Source of the DNA: Streptomyces sp. NBC_00370
GTDB taxonomy: Bacteria > Actinomycetota > Actinomycetes > Streptomycetales > Streptomycetaceae
DNA length: 64,000 bases
NCBI RefSeq assembly: GCF_036084755.1
Contig: NZ_CP107968.1
Location: 4,247,501 to 4,311,500, forward strand
Reading direction: 5' to 3'
Each line of letters begins with the position of its first letter. Position 1 is the first letter of the stretch. The notes beneath the pieces were generated by a model, which worked only from the letters and a program-made list of their open reading frames with translations, was not told the DNA's origin and did no database searches. Of the stretch, positions 50,360 to 59,240 are shown in pieces. Made by a program: the position numbers and the translations under genes.

Positions 50360-51262
50360 TCAGGTGAGCGCGGCAGTTCTGTAGATGACGATCGCGACGG
50401 TCACCAGCAGCATCAGCCCGCTCGCCCCGTACTGCAGCAGGGCCCGGTGGGCGCGCGGCGCGTAGACCATCGCGACACCGATGACCGTGCCGGCGACGAG
50501 TCCGCCGATATGCGCCTGCCAGGCGATCCCGGCCCAGCCGAAGGTGATGATCAGGTTGATCACCAGCAGGGCGACGACCGGCCGCATGTCGTAGTTGAGC
50601 TTGCGCACCAGCACGACCGTCGCGCCGAACAGGCCGAAGATCGCGCCGGACGCGCCGACCGTGAGCTGGTACTGGCTGGCGAGCAGATACGTCAGCGCGC
50701 TGCCCGCGAGGCCCGAGACCAGGTAGAGCGTGAGATAGCGCGCCCGGCCGAGCGCGGCCTCCAGCGGACCGCCGATCATCCACAGGCTGAGCATGTTGAA
50801 GCCGATGTGCAGGAACGCCTCGTGGGTGAAGACCGAGGTGAACAGCCGGTAGTACTCGCCGTCCGCCACCCCGATGAGCCCGCCGCGCCCGTCGGCCGCG
50901 TAGCCGACGAGACCGAGATCGTCGGCCAGCCGCGTGCCCACGACCTGGATCAGGATGAACACCACGAGATTGATCGCGACCAGCAGCTTCGTGACCAGCC
51001 GGGGGTCGGCCGTGACGGACCCGCCGACCAGGGTGCGCGGTCGGGTCGCGGCCGCCGGCTGTCCCGTACCCGAGCCCTCCCGCACGCAGTTCGGGCACTG
51101 GAAGCCGACCGAGGCGCTGACCATGCACTCGGGGCAGATGGGCCGGTCGCAGCGGGTGCACCGTATGCCGGTCTCGCGGTCGGGATGCCGGTAACAGCGG
51201 GGCGGTGCGTCGCTGACGGCGGGCTGGTCCTGGCCTCCATGGCCGTCGGGCGGCTGCTCCAT
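50360..51262 (-). CDS. Rhomboid-family intramembrane serine protease with N-terminal zinc-binding motif
   Basis: A 300-aa protein. The N-terminal 60 residues hold paired cysteine/histidine motifs (CYRHPDRETGIRCTRCDRPIC and FQCPNC), a B-box-like zinc finger common in actinobacterial rhomboids. Six helices follow, with HIGFNMLSLWMIGGPLE, the catalytic Ser in TVGASGAIFGLFGA and the catalytic His in WQAHIGGLVAG. It cleaves substrates within the membrane; the substrate is unknown. ATG 51262 follows GAGGGA. It is convergent with crgA across the DnaA-box region. Confidence 0.92.
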   Translation of the reverse strand: MEQPPDGHGGQDQPAVSDAPPRCYRHPDRETGIRCTRCDRPICPECMVSASVGFQCPNCVREGSGTGQPAAATRPRTLVGGSVTADPRLVTKLLVAINLVVFILIQVVGTRLADDLGLVGYAADGRGGLIGVADGEYYRLFTSVFTHEAFLHIGFNMLSLWMIGGPLEAALGRARYLTLYLVSGLAGSALTYLLASQYQLTVGASGAIFGLFGATVVLVRKLNYDMRPVVALLVINLIITFGWAGIAWQAHIGGLVAGTVIGVAMVYAPRAHRALLQYGASGLMLLVTVAIVIYRTAALT

Positions 51263-51420
51263 CGGTCCCTCTTGCTCCCCTCGGTCCTCGGTGCTGCGTG
51301 CGCTGCGTACCGGCCCGCCGGGCAGCACGCACCGCGTGCCCGCCCGTCCGGTACGTAAGCAGTACGGACGGGCGGGGCGGGATGGTTCCCCGAAGCGGAG
51401 AACCGGACGTCAGCGCCCGG

Positions 51421-51948
51421 TCAGCGGGTCTCAACCTCGACCGACTCGATCACGACGTCCTGCACCGGACGGTCGGTGCGCGGGTTGGTCTCCGTGGCGA
51501 TGATGGCGTCCACGACCTTCTTGCCCTCGTCCGTGCTGACCTCACCGAAGATGGTGTGCTTGCGGGTCAGCCAGGTGGTCGGCGAGACGGTGATGAAGAA
51601 CTGCGAGCCGTTGGTGCCCGGGCCGGCATTCGCCATGGCCAGCAGGTACGGCTTGTCGAAGGCGAGGTCGGGGTGGAACTCGTCGCCGAACTCGTAGCCG
51701 GGGCCGCCGGTGCCGTTGCCCAGCGGGTCGCCGCCCTGGATCATGAATCCGCTGATCACGCGGTGGAAGACCGTGCCGTCGTAGAGCCGGTCCGTGGTCT
51801 TCTTGCCGGTCTCGGGGTGGACCCACTCGCGCTCGCCCTGGGCGAGCTCCACGAAGTTCTTGACCGTCTTGGGCGCGTGGTTCGGCAGGAGCCGGATCTC
51901 GATGTCGCCTTGATTGGTCTTCAGGGTGGCGTAAAGCTGCTCGGCCAC
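51421..51948 (-). CDS. ppiA: Cyclophilin-type peptidyl-prolyl isomerase
   Basis: A 175-aa cytoplasmic cyclophilin. Conserved residues are visible in TVKNFVELA, DGTVFHRVISGFMIQGGDPL (the Arg/Phe/Gln catalytic set) and NAGPGTNGSQFFITVSP. The domain spans the whole protein. GTG 51948 was chosen because GGAAGG lies 7-12 bases upstream; a frame start at 51972 would add eight residues. It accelerates cis-trans isomerisation of proline bonds. In Mycobacterium, ppiA lies next to crgA in the same region, supporting synteny. Confidence 0.93.
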   Translation of the reverse strand: MAEQLYATLKTNQGDIEIRLLPNHAPKTVKNFVELAQGEREWVHPETGKKTTDRLYDGTVFHRVISGFMIQGGDPLGNGTGGPGYEFGDEFHPDLAFDKPYLLAMANAGPGTNGSQFFITVSPTTWLTRKHTIFGEVSTDEGKKVVDAIIATETNPRTDRPVQDVVIESVEVETR

Positions 51949-52289
51949 GATGTGCCTTCCATGAGTCGTCACTGACTCTCACGATCCTCGCACGGAAGGT
52001 GCGGCGGTCGGCCGGGCATGGCCGGGAAGGGTCGCCGAAGAGGCGCCGGAACGGCGCTGAGGGGTCGCCGAAGCGACGCGCGGGCGCGGCCGGCGGGCGA
52101 TTCCGGGGTCACCGACGTGTGTGAGTCCGCCGTCGGCGGACAGGTGTGGAGAAGAGGTGACCGAGGTCGCGCCGGAAACACGGGCATGACCCGGATGCCC
52201 GTATGGCATGCCGAGGCCGAGCCCAGCAGGCATGATTTCGAAAAGGGTGGACAGGCGACATAACGAACGCCACCGAGGAGGATGATCCT
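51949..52289. other. 341-bp intergenic region between ppiA and DUF5324 gene
   Basis: This divergent promoter region contains repeated GGGTCGCCGAAG (near 52028 and 52065). The dyad ACGGGCAT - 7 bases - ATGCCCGT at 52180-52202 could be an operator. No gene was recognised; open frames here lack support. Confidence 0.35.
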
Positions 52290-53042
52290 GTGACCCGCAT
52301 GGACAGCGTGCGCGCCGCTACCGGTTCGGCGAAGGAGAGCGTGCAGCACGCCGCGGAAGCGGTGGCCCCTTACGCCGACACGGCCAAGGAGCAGGCCGCT
52401 CAGTACGCGCACGAGGCGCGCGTACGGCTCGCCCCGACAATGTCAAAGGCCGCCAAGCAGGCCCGTATTCAGGCTAAACAGGCCCGTATTCAGTACGACG
52501 CCAGGGTGGCGCCTCATGTGCCCCCAAAGGTCGATGTCGCCGCGCACCGGGCCGCGGTCAGCACCCGTAAGGCGGCCCGTCAGGCTGCCGAGTACACGCG
52601 TCAGGCCGCTGATTACACGGTCCCGCGGGTCGAGCAGGCCGTGGCCACGGCCCAGCCGGTCGCGGAGGAGGCCGCGGCACGTTCCGCTGCCGCCCTGGCC
52701 GCGCTGCGCGGACAGGTGACGGCGAAGGAGATCCACAAGCTGGTGCGCAAGCACGAGCGCCGGGCCAGGGCCGGCCGGCTGGCCAAGGGCCTTGCCGTCG
52801 TCGGTGTACTGGCCGGTGGTGCCTTCGCCGCGTGGAAGTGGTGGGACAAGCAGGCCAATCCGGACTGGCTGGTCGAGCCGCCCGCCGCTACCGAGGTCTC
52901 CGACCGCGCTCCGCTGACGTCCGTCGACGGCAGTACCGGTGCCACGGTCGTGGATCCGCTCGACCCCGAGGTCGAGGCCAAGCAGGCCGAGGCGGAGGCT
53001 GAGGCAGCGGCTCGGAAGGCTGATGGGGAGGATCGTTCCTGA
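52290..53042 (+). CDS. DUF5324-family protein
   Basis: A 250-aa protein of a Streptomyces-restricted family. It is a long, Ala/Gln/Lys/Arg-rich helical region resembling an amphipathic apolipoprotein- or LEA-type repeat (HAAEAVAPYADTAKEQAAQY, EAARSAAALAALRGQV). A membrane-like helix follows near 170-185 (LAKGLAVVGVLAGGAFAAW), then an acidic C-terminus. Near residue 53-70 the sequence QARIQAKQARIQ reflects a DNA duplication (CAGGCCCGTATTCAG repeated at about 52460 and 52480). GTG 52290 follows GAGGAGG. Function is unknown. Confidence 0.75.
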   Translation: MTRMDSVRAATGSAKESVQHAAEAVAPYADTAKEQAAQYAHEARVRLAPTMSKAAKQARIQAKQARIQYDARVAPHVPPKVDVAAHRAAVSTRKAARQAAEYTRQAADYTVPRVEQAVATAQPVAEEAAARSAAALAALRGQVTAKEIHKLVRKHERRARAGRLAKGLAVVGVLAGGAFAAWKWWDKQANPDWLVEPPAATEVSDRAPLTSVDGSTGATVVDPLDPEVEAKQAEAEAEAAARKADGEDRS

Positions 53043-53087
53043 TCGTGCGCCGCGGTGGTACACGCCGCGGTGACAGCGCGTTCGCAT

Positions 53088-53118
53088 GGCGCCGGGAGAC
53101 CGCGGGTATCCCGGCGCC
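53088..53118. terminator. Hairpin terminator between convergent genes
   Basis: GGCGCCGGGA (53088-53097) and TCCCGGCGCC (53109-53118) form a perfect 10-bp stem around an 11-base loop, between the DUF5324 gene (+) and the DUF6344 gene (-). Confidence 0.7.
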
Positions 53119-53520
53119 TCACGCTGCGACGAGCGCGGCTTGGGCGGCGTACGCGTTCTCGTCGGCGGCGGCAGACGTCTCGGACGAACCGTCGGCGTCG
53201 TCGATCCCTACAGGCAGGTGCCGGACCGAGGGCGAGGAACCGTGCGCCTCGGCGCGGATGCGCTGCTTGATCGTGGGCGGCAGCGAGCGGTCACGCGGCA
53301 GCGGGGCGGGCAGTAGTGCCCAGCCCGACTGGGCCGCACCTTCCTCTCGGTGGGTCGTGCCGAAGGGCGCGGGAACCGGCTGGTCGGCCGGCTGCTCGGC
53401 GGGCTGCTGAACAGCGGCACCGGCCGCGGTGGCGGGGGCGGTGAGGCCCAGTGAGGTGAGCACCGCGAAGAACGCGGTGAGGAAGACGGTCCACAGACTC
53501 TTGACCTTGAAGGCGGCCAT
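53119..53520 (-). CDS. Small secreted DUF6344-type protein
   Basis: A 133-aa protein with a signal peptide (LWTVFLTAFFAVLTSLGLTAPATA, cleavage likely after ATA). The mature part is Gln/Pro/Ala-rich, followed by SGWALLPAPLPRDRSLPPTI and an acidic Ala-rich end. It resembles proteins annotated DUF6344 in Streptomyces. Function is unknown. ATG 53520 is followed by a basic residue pair (FKVK), fitting an export signal. Confidence 0.6.
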   Translation of the reverse strand: MAAFKVKSLWTVFLTAFFAVLTSLGLTAPATAAGAAVQQPAEQPADQPVPAPFGTTHREEGAAQSGWALLPAPLPRDRSLPPTIKQRIRAEAHGSSPSVRHLPVGIDDADGSSETSAAADENAYAAQAALVAA

Positions 53521-53676
53521 GACCCCTCGCTTTCGGGTTGGGCGATCTACTTACCTTCCTTATGATGAGTACGCATTTCGGGAATCCACGGAGCGACGCC
53601 GCCCGTGCGCAGCTCTTAGGATGAACACCACTCTTACGGTCCAATCACCGTGCGGAAATCCTGATCTGTGTGTGCG

Positions 53677-54312
53677 TCAGGCCCGGTGCCGCAGGTGCGC
53701 GGGCTGCCGGCTGATCCGTACGAGCCGGTCGAAGTCGACGGCGACGCCGCGCAGCAGCAGGTCCACCAGCCGGCCCGCCGCGCCCTTGGCGGGCGATACG
53801 TCGCCGAACAGGGCCCGCTGATACACCGTCGACGCGAGCAGGTCGACCAGCAGCTCCGGATCCACGTCGGGCAGCAGATCACCCCGGTCGACCGCGCGGG
53901 CGACCGCTGTCGTGGCGGCCCTGCGGCTGGGCCGCAGCAGCTCGTCGAGCAGCCTGCGGTGCAGGTCGGCGTCGGGGGCGCAGTCCGCGATCAGCGCGGC
54001 CAGCACCCCGGACGGCAGCCGTTCGTGCAGCGCGTCGGCGAGCAGTTCGACACTCTCGATCAGATCGCAGCGGGTGCAGCCGTTGTCGGGCACCGGCGGG
54101 ACGACGAGGACCGAGGCGAGCGCGTCGATGAGCAGGTTCTGTCGTACGGGCCAGCGCCTGCGGATCGCCGCCTTCGTCGTCGCCGCACGGGCGGCCACCT
54201 TCTCCAGCGCGAACCCGGCGTATCCGCTCTCGCCCAGCACGTCGAGCGTGGCCGCCAGGACGGCGGCGTCGATGGCCGGATCGCGCGGGCGGCCGGGCGC
54301 CGAAGGGGTCAT
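53677..54312 (-). CDS. TetR-family transcriptional regulator
   Basis: A 211-aa TetR protein. The HTH (about 8-55) includes DPAIDAAVLAATLDVLGESG, FALEKVAARAATTKAAIRRR, and a TetR_C_16-type ligand domain follows (LADALHERLPSGVLAALIAD). ATG 54312 overlaps the stop of the VOC gene by 4 bases (ATGA), so both form an operon with the VOC protein upstream. The likely target is the operon itself or the divergent region, but no operator was identified. Confidence 0.85.
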   Translation of the reverse strand: MTPSAPGRPRDPAIDAAVLAATLDVLGESGYAGFALEKVAARAATTKAAIRRRWPVRQNLLIDALASVLVVPPVPDNGCTRCDLIESVELLADALHERLPSGVLAALIADCAPDADLHRRLLDELLRPSRRAATTAVARAVDRGDLLPDVDPELLVDLLASTVYQRALFGDVSPAKGAAGRLVDLLLRGVAVDFDRLVRISRQPAHLRHRA

Positions 54313-54695
54313 CGCCCGGCGTCCTGCGGGTACCAGCGCAGCTCGACCGTGTTGCCGTCCGGGTCCGCCACGTATACGGAGCGCGCTTCGCCGCGCGCCC
54401 CGTACCGTCCAACGGGTCCTTCCAGGACGGTGAAGACCCCGGAGTCGATGACCTCCTGCCAGTCCAACGGCTCGACGACCAGGCAGAGATGGTCCACGTT
54501 CGACTCGCCGCGCGGCCGGTCGACCAGGTCGATGATCGTCACCGGGCTGACCCGTACGGAGGGGAAGGGCACTTTCCCCGCCCGCCATTCCGCCACCCGG
54601 ACGGGTTCCAGGCCGAGCGGCCCGCAGTAGAACTCAAGGGCGCGCTCCACGTCCCCCACGTTGAGCACCAGATGATCGAAGTCCTTGACGCGCAT
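54309..54695 (-). CDS. VOC (glyoxalase/bleomycin-resistance fold) protein
   Basis: A 128-aa VOC-superfamily protein. FDHLVLNVGDVERALEFYCG is the N-terminal half, and VDHLCLVVEPLDW with VADPDGNTVELRWYP is the C-terminal half (metal ligands His and Glu). Members include glyoxalase I, fosfomycin and bleomycin resistance proteins and dioxygenases; the substrate is unknown. ATG 54695 follows AGGGGGA. It overlaps the TetR gene by 4 bases. Confidence 0.87.
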   Translation of the reverse strand: MRVKDFDHLVLNVGDVERALEFYCGPLGLEPVRVAEWRAGKVPFPSVRVSPVTIIDLVDRPRGESNVDHLCLVVEPLDWQEVIDSGVFTVLEGPVGRYGARGEARSVYVADPDGNTVELRWYPQDAGR

Positions 54696-54725
54696 GGCTC
54701 CCCCTTGGTGGCTGCTGCCGGACTC

Positions 54726-54755
54726 ATTACGATCCGGACCGGTCCGGATCGTAAT
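54726..54755. terminator. 30-bp perfect palindrome at the 3' end of the WYL gene
   Basis: ATTACGATCCGGACC (54726-54740) is followed by its exact reverse complement (54741-54755). The palindrome includes the TAA stop of the WYL gene (54727-54729) and its last codons (encoding DPDRSGS). A terminator of that gene or an operator for the VOC-TetR unit, which starts 31 bases to the left. Confidence 0.7.
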
Positions 54756-55731
54756 CGTTGCCGGCGTTCTCGTCCAGCCTGCGGGCCAGCGCGCGTACGA
54801 GATCACGCAGCGCGGCCGGGTGCTCGATCACGAACGGGCTGTCGAGAGCGGCGATCACGGGTGGGATCCAGTCCAGCCGCTCGGCCCGGATCCGGACCTG
54901 GATCCAGCCGGTGTCCCCGTCGGGCCCCGCCGTGGCCGGGGACAGGGTGGCGACGCCGGGCGGGAGGTGGCGGCGGATGTGCTCGGGACCGGCCTTGATC
55001 CGCAGGGACACGTCGTGGGCCCACGGGGTGCGGGCGAGGCTGTCCACCACGGTGGCCGCCGGGTCGAAGCCGGCCGGAACGGCGAACGACCCGGGCAGTA
55101 CGCGCAGGGCGGAGATCCGGTCGAGACGGAAGGTGCGCACCTCACCGCTGTCCGGATCGGCGCCGGTCAGGTACCAGCGCCCGGAATGCGCCACGAGTCC
55201 GTACGGCAGCACGGTGCGTTCGCTGTCGTGGCCCTTGCGGTCGGTGTAGCTGATCGCCACCGGCCGCCGCGCGCGTGCGGCCTCGGCCAGCTCCAGCAGC
55301 ACATCCGTCCCGGGCGCGACGCCCGGCCGTGGACGCGCGGTGAAGTCGGCCGTCGCCAGCAGCGCCTCAAGCCGCTGCCCCAGAGCCCGGGGCAGCACCC
55401 GCCGCAGCTTCGCCGCCGCGCTCTCGCCCGCCGCCGCGGACGTGGTGACAAGACCGGCCCGCTGACCGGCCAGCAGACCGAGCAGCACGGCCAGGGCCTC
55501 TTCGTCGGTGAGCATCAGCGGCGGCATCCGGTAACCGGGCGCGAGCCGGTAGCCGCCGTAGCGGCCACGCACCGAGTCGACGGGCACCCCCAGCTCCAGG
55601 AGGTGGCCGACGTAGCGGCGCACGGTGCGCTCGTCCACGTCCAGCCGGGCGGCCAGGTCGGGCACCGTACGCAGGCCGCCACTCTGCAGGATCTCCAGCA
55701 GGGCGAGGACTCGGGCGGTCGATGTGGTCAC
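54727..55731 (-). CDS. YafY-type HTH/WYL-domain transcriptional regulator
   Basis: A 334-aa regulator. The winged-helix HTH (about 5-60) reads ALLEILQSGGLRTVPDLAAR and DERTVRRYVGHLLELGVPVD. The WYL domain is about 145-215 (AISYTDRKGHDSERTVLPYG, HSGRWYLTGADPD with the W-Y-L motif) and a WCX-type C-terminal domain follows. WYL proteins sense ligands, often nucleic-acid-like, and control stress or defence genes. The GTG start at 55731 fits; the gene is divergent from a second VOC gene at 55834, which is a plausible target. Confidence 0.9.
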   Translation of the reverse strand: MTTSTARVLALLEILQSGGLRTVPDLAARLDVDERTVRRYVGHLLELGVPVDSVRGRYGGYRLAPGYRMPPLMLTDEEALAVLLGLLAGQRAGLVTTSAAAGESAAAKLRRVLPRALGQRLEALLATADFTARPRPGVAPGTDVLLELAEAARARRPVAISYTDRKGHDSERTVLPYGLVAHSGRWYLTGADPDSGEVRTFRLDRISALRVLPGSFAVPAGFDPAATVVDSLARTPWAHDVSLRIKAGPEHIRRHLPPGVATLSPATAGPDGDTGWIQVRIRAERLDWIPPVIAALDSPFVIEHPAALRDLVRALARRLDENAGNDYDPDRSGS

Positions 55732-55833
55732 GGCACGAAGTCTGCCGCAGATACCGGGCGGATTCTGTCCGGTATCGGTCGTAGCGTTCGAGGTGTCCGC
55801 ACCTTTACCGCCCTTACTGACAGGAGCCCCCTC

Positions 55834-56232
55834 ATGAATTTCGTTTCGGTCCGGGTCATCACCGACGACGTCGCTCGTCTCGTCACGTTCTACGAAAAGG
55901 TCATCGCCGTTCCGGCCGCGTGGTCGACCCCGGAATTTGCCGAACTCGTCACGCCCTCATGCACGCTGGCCATCGCCGGCACCCGCACCGTGGCCCTGTT
56001 CGGCGCCGGTAGCGCGGAGCCGGCCGCCAACCGTACGGTGATCATCGAATTCCGGGTCGCCGACGTGGACGCGGAATACCGGCGGCTGACCGCCCTCGAC
56101 TGCGAGGTCGTACAGACCCCGACGACCATGCCGTGGGGCAACCGTTCGCTGCTGCTCAGGGACCCGGACGGAAATCTGCTGAATCTCTTCACGCCCGTCA
56201 CCGCCGACGCGGTACGCAGGCAGGACCGCTGA
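55834..56232 (+). CDS. VOC-family protein, divergent from the WYL regulator
   Basis: A 132-aa VOC protein. FVSVRVITDDVARLVTFYEK and VADVDAEYRRLTALDCEVVQ with LLRDPDGNLLNLFTPV are family segments; metal ligands are less clear than in typical glyoxalases. ATG 55834 follows CAGGAG. Divergence from the WYL gene with a 102-base shared spacer suggests it is regulated by that protein. The substrate is unknown. Confidence 0.85.
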   Translation: MNFVSVRVITDDVARLVTFYEKVIAVPAAWSTPEFAELVTPSCTLAIAGTRTVALFGAGSAEPAANRTVIIEFRVADVDAEYRRLTALDCEVVQTPTTMPWGNRSLLLRDPDGNLLNLFTPVTADAVRRQDR

Positions 56233-56316
56233 GGCAGTCGGGGTGTGGCTGGCCACACCCCAAGTGGATGGCGCACTGCAATGACCCGGCTGCGGCGCTG
56301 CGACATGGTCGTCCGT

Positions 56317-57165
56317 ATGCGATCACCATCCCGTCCCACCAGCACGTTCGGCGTGCTCACCGCCCTCGCTGTGGCCCTCGTCCCCGCGTTCGTCTACGCT
56401 CCCCGCCCGCTGGCCGCCGCCGTCTCCGGCCACGACTACGGCAGTCAGGGCGATCTCACCGACAGCTTCTCCGAGACGTTCGTCGGTTACTGGAATTCCG
56501 GCGACCGGCGATACACCCCGGACCTGGCGAGGGTCGTCGACTACTGGTCCGCCTATCACGTGGTGAAGGCGGTGGCCGCCGCACTGCTGCTGGGTGTGCT
56601 CGTCGCGCTCGGAATTCTCCTCCGGAAGGCGTTTCCGCGGACTACGGGACAGCGGACTGCGGGAAAGGGGAGAAGAACCGCTGTCGCGTCGGCCGGGGCG
56701 GTCGTCACGGCGCTCGCGCTTTTCTCCGTCGTGCTGCTCATGGCCAATGTCCAGGGCGCGATTGCCCCCTTCTCCTCACTCCTTTCGCTGCTGGACCATC
56801 CGCCGCACGGAGCACTCGCCGACGCCGTCCACGACATACGCCGGCGGCTGGCCGACTATCCGGAGACCGGCGCCGGAACTCCCCCCGCCCTCAGGGTGAT
56901 GGTCGACGACTTCGCCCGCTATCACGTAGTGATAGCCGTCGCCGCGACGACGGTGGTGGCCGTCCTTGTCGCGCTGAGCGTGGTGGCGTGGAAGCGGTTT
57001 GTCCGGACGGACGCCTCCGACCGGCGGGCGCGGCGGCTGTTCAGGTCGTTCGGCCTCGGCTGGGCCGTGGTCGCCGTCCCCTTCGTCGTCATCGCCGTGG
57101 CGAATGTGACCGTCACGGCCGATCCGGCGCCCGCCCTGCTGGCCTTCTTCGAAGGCGGCTGGTGA
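56317..57165 (+). CDS. Four-helix membrane protein with internal duplication
   Basis: A 282-aa membrane protein of unknown function. Four helices are visible: FGVLTALAVALVPAFVYA, VVKAVAAALLLGVLVALGIL, AVVTALALFSVVLLMAN and VVIAVAATTVVAVLVALSVV, with a fifth at AVVAVPFVVIAVANVTV. Two halves repeat: YHVVKAV..LGVLVALGILLRKAF and YHVVIAV..AVLVALSVVAWKRF, each preceded by an acidic exported loop with a Y-H motif. It probably arose by duplication. ATG 56317 was chosen over 56281, but neither has a strong ribosome binding site. Confidence 0.65.
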   Translation: MRSPSRPTSTFGVLTALAVALVPAFVYAPRPLAAAVSGHDYGSQGDLTDSFSETFVGYWNSGDRRYTPDLARVVDYWSAYHVVKAVAAALLLGVLVALGILLRKAFPRTTGQRTAGKGRRTAVASAGAVVTALALFSVVLLMANVQGAIAPFSSLLSLLDHPPHGALADAVHDIRRRLADYPETGAGTPPALRVMVDDFARYHVVIAVAATTVVAVLVALSVVAWKRFVRTDASDRRARRLFRSFGLGWAVVAVPFVVIAVANVTVTADPAPALLAFFEGGW

Positions 57166-57186
57166 CGGGCGGCTGGTGACAGGCGG

Positions 57187-57873
57187 TCAGGCGCTGAGGT
57201 TGAGATAGGCGAGGACGGCGAGCACCCGGCGGTGCTGGGCGTCGTCGGGCGGCAGCCCGAGCTTCGCGAAGACATTGCCGATGTGCTTCTCCACCGCGCT
57301 GTTGGACAGCGCGAGCCGGCGGGCGATGGCCGTGTTGGAATGCCCCTCGGCCATCAGCCCCAGCAGCTGCCGCTCCCGCGGGGTCAGCGCGGCCAGCGGG
57401 TCGTCCCGGCGACGGCCGGTCAGCACCTGGGCGACCACCTGCGGATCGAGCACCGTCGCACCACGGGCGACGCGCGCCAGGGCGTCCAGGAACTCCTCGA
57501 CCTTGGCGACCCGGTCCTTCAGCAGATAGCCGACGGCGCCGGACCCGTCGGCGAGCAGCTCGGCGGCGTAGGACACCTCCACGTACTGACTGAGCACGAG
57601 CATGGGGGAGCCCGGCAGCTGTCCGCGCGCGGTGATCGCCGCCCGCAGCCCCTCGTCGGTGTGCGTCGGCGGCATCCGTACGTCGACGACCGAGACGTCC
57701 GGGCGGTGTGCGAGCACCGCTTCGACCAAGGCGGGGCCGTCACCGACGGCGGCCACCACCTCGTGACCGTCCTCGGCGAGCAGCCGGACCAGCCCCTCGC
57801 GCAGCAGCACGGCGTCGTCGGCGACGACGATCCGCAGCGGGTCCCGGGCGGCCGGGACGGAGGTCAGCGACAT
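57187..57873 (-). CDS. NarL-family response regulator
   Basis: A 228-aa response regulator. The receiver domain has VVADDAVLLREGL, SVVDVRMPPTHTDEGL (phospho-acceptor Asp64) and GYLLKDRVAKVEEF. The LuxR-type HTH at the C-terminus has LTPRERQLLGLMAEGHSN and NSAVEKHIGNVFAKLGL. ATG 57873 overlaps the histidine-kinase gene upstream by 10 bases, so the two are a cognate pair. It is the last gene of a PBP - beta-lactamase - kinase - regulator string; its targets probably include those genes. Confidence 0.9.
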   Translation of the reverse strand: MSLTSVPAARDPLRIVVADDAVLLREGLVRLLAEDGHEVVAAVGDGPALVEAVLAHRPDVSVVDVRMPPTHTDEGLRAAITARGQLPGSPMLVLSQYVEVSYAAELLADGSGAVGYLLKDRVAKVEEFLDALARVARGATVLDPQVVAQVLTGRRRDDPLAALTPRERQLLGLMAEGHSNTAIARRLALSNSAVEKHIGNVFAKLGLPPDDAQHRRVLAVLAYLNLSA

Positions 57874-59207
57874 GGCAGCGCCGCGCTGACCGTCGTAGGG
57901 CCGTCCTCGGGGCTGTCCACCCGGAGTTGGCCGCCGACCGCCTGCACCCGGTCGGCCAGCCCGCGCAGCCCGTGGCCCTTGGCCAGAGCCGCGCCGCCCA
58001 CCCCGTCGTCCGTCACCCAGACCCGCAGGGTGCCCTCCGCGTGCCGCATGCCGACGGTGCAGCTGCCGGCACAACTGTGCTTGGCCACGTTCGTCAGCGC
58101 CTCCGCGACCACGAAGTAGGCGGCCGTCTCCACGGCGGGGTCCAGCCGGCCGTCCGTCGGACCGGCGTCGAGTGCGGCGGGTACGACACAGCGCGCCGCC
58201 AGCGCGGACAGCGCCTCCCGCAGCCCCCGGTCGGCGAGGATCGGCGGGGCGATGCCGCGTGACAGGGCCCGTAGCTCGTCCAGCGCCTCCTGGGTCTGCA
58301 CGACGGCGTCGGCCAGTGCCGCCCGTACCAGTTCCGGATCACGGTCGAAGTGGTGCTGGGCGCGGCCCAGTTCCATCGCGAGCCGGACGAGCTGCTGTTG
58401 GGGCCCGTCGTGGATGTCGCGTTCGAGCCGGCGCAGGGCCGCCGCCTCGGCCGTCACCGCTGCGACGGCCTGCGCGCGTGCGGTGTCCCGCTCCCGCTCA
58501 AGACCGCTGATCCTGCGGTGCAGCGCGGACATGTCGGACAGCAGCGCCTGGCCCAGACCGGCCTGCGCGGCCACGCACATCCGGGTCACCAGCGGCAGGG
58601 TGGACAGCAGCAGGACGGCGAGCGTGAGCGCGAAGGCGAGCCGCCCGCCCGGCGACGTCAGCCCCAGGCTCAGGGCGACGTGGGAGCGCTCGCTGCCCGC
58701 GTACAGCGTCATGGGCCGCAGCGATCCCGGCGTGACCTGGCTGCGCAGGGGGTACGTGGCGGTCGCGACGCCCGCGAACCACCACAGCGCGGTGACCGCC
58801 GAGGTCACCAGCACGACGGGCAGCACCAGTACGGCGTGCGCCAGGTCGAGCCACAGCCCCGGGTCGGCCGCTTCGGGCGTCCCCTTCGGCCCCGGCCGCC
58901 GGGCCGCTGTCGTCGTCCCCGTCCTGGCCGCCTGGGACCGGGCGGCGCCGATCCGCCACCACTCCAGATCGCCCGGCCACCGCGCCGTCGCCAGTGCGTG
59001 GGCCGCGAGGCGCGCCCCGCGCGGCAGCAGCGAGGCGGCCGCTCCGGCGCACAGAGCGCCGGTCACCAGCAGCAGACCGGCCACGGCGCTGACCGGCGCG
59101 GTGAGGAGGTACAGCGATTCCACGAGCGTGCGGCGCCCGAAGCGGGCGGTGGACCGGCCGCCCGGCCGCCACCGACCCGCGACCACGGAGAGCGACGACT
59201 GAGCCAT
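57864..59207 (-). CDS. HisKA_3-type sensor histidine kinase
   Basis: A 447-aa sensor kinase. Two pairs of hydrophobic helices form the N-terminal half (LYLLTAPVSAVAGLLLVTGA, AVLVLPVVLVTSAVTALWWF, LAFALTLAVLLLSTLPLVT), separated by extracytoplasmic loops with an uncharged-plus-charged segment (GSERSHVALSLGL). The HisKA_3 dimerisation motif is LERDIHDGPQQQLV (phospho-acceptor His). The ATP-lid domain has DDGVGG and GHGLRGLADRVQAVGG. It lies 33 bases after the beta-lactamase stop and overlaps the response regulator gene. It may sense beta-lactam or cell-wall damage, an inference from context. Confidence 0.9.
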   Translation of the reverse strand: MAQSSLSVVAGRWRPGGRSTARFGRRTLVESLYLLTAPVSAVAGLLLVTGALCAGAAASLLPRGARLAAHALATARWPGDLEWWRIGAARSQAARTGTTTAARRPGPKGTPEAADPGLWLDLAHAVLVLPVVLVTSAVTALWWFAGVATATYPLRSQVTPGSLRPMTLYAGSERSHVALSLGLTSPGGRLAFALTLAVLLLSTLPLVTRMCVAAQAGLGQALLSDMSALHRRISGLERERDTARAQAVAAVTAEAAALRRLERDIHDGPQQQLVRLAMELGRAQHHFDRDPELVRAALADAVVQTQEALDELRALSRGIAPPILADRGLREALSALAARCVVPAALDAGPTDGRLDPAVETAAYFVVAEALTNVAKHSCAGSCTVGMRHAEGTLRVWVTDDGVGGAALAKGHGLRGLADRVQAVGGQLRVDSPEDGPTTVSAALPCR

Positions 59208-59240
59208 GCCCCACAGCTTAATGTCGCGCCGACGCGGTCC

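Noticed and set aside
56540..56560. TATCACGTGGTGAA as another parS
   Set aside because: Shares only the central CACGTG; several consensus positions are wrong.
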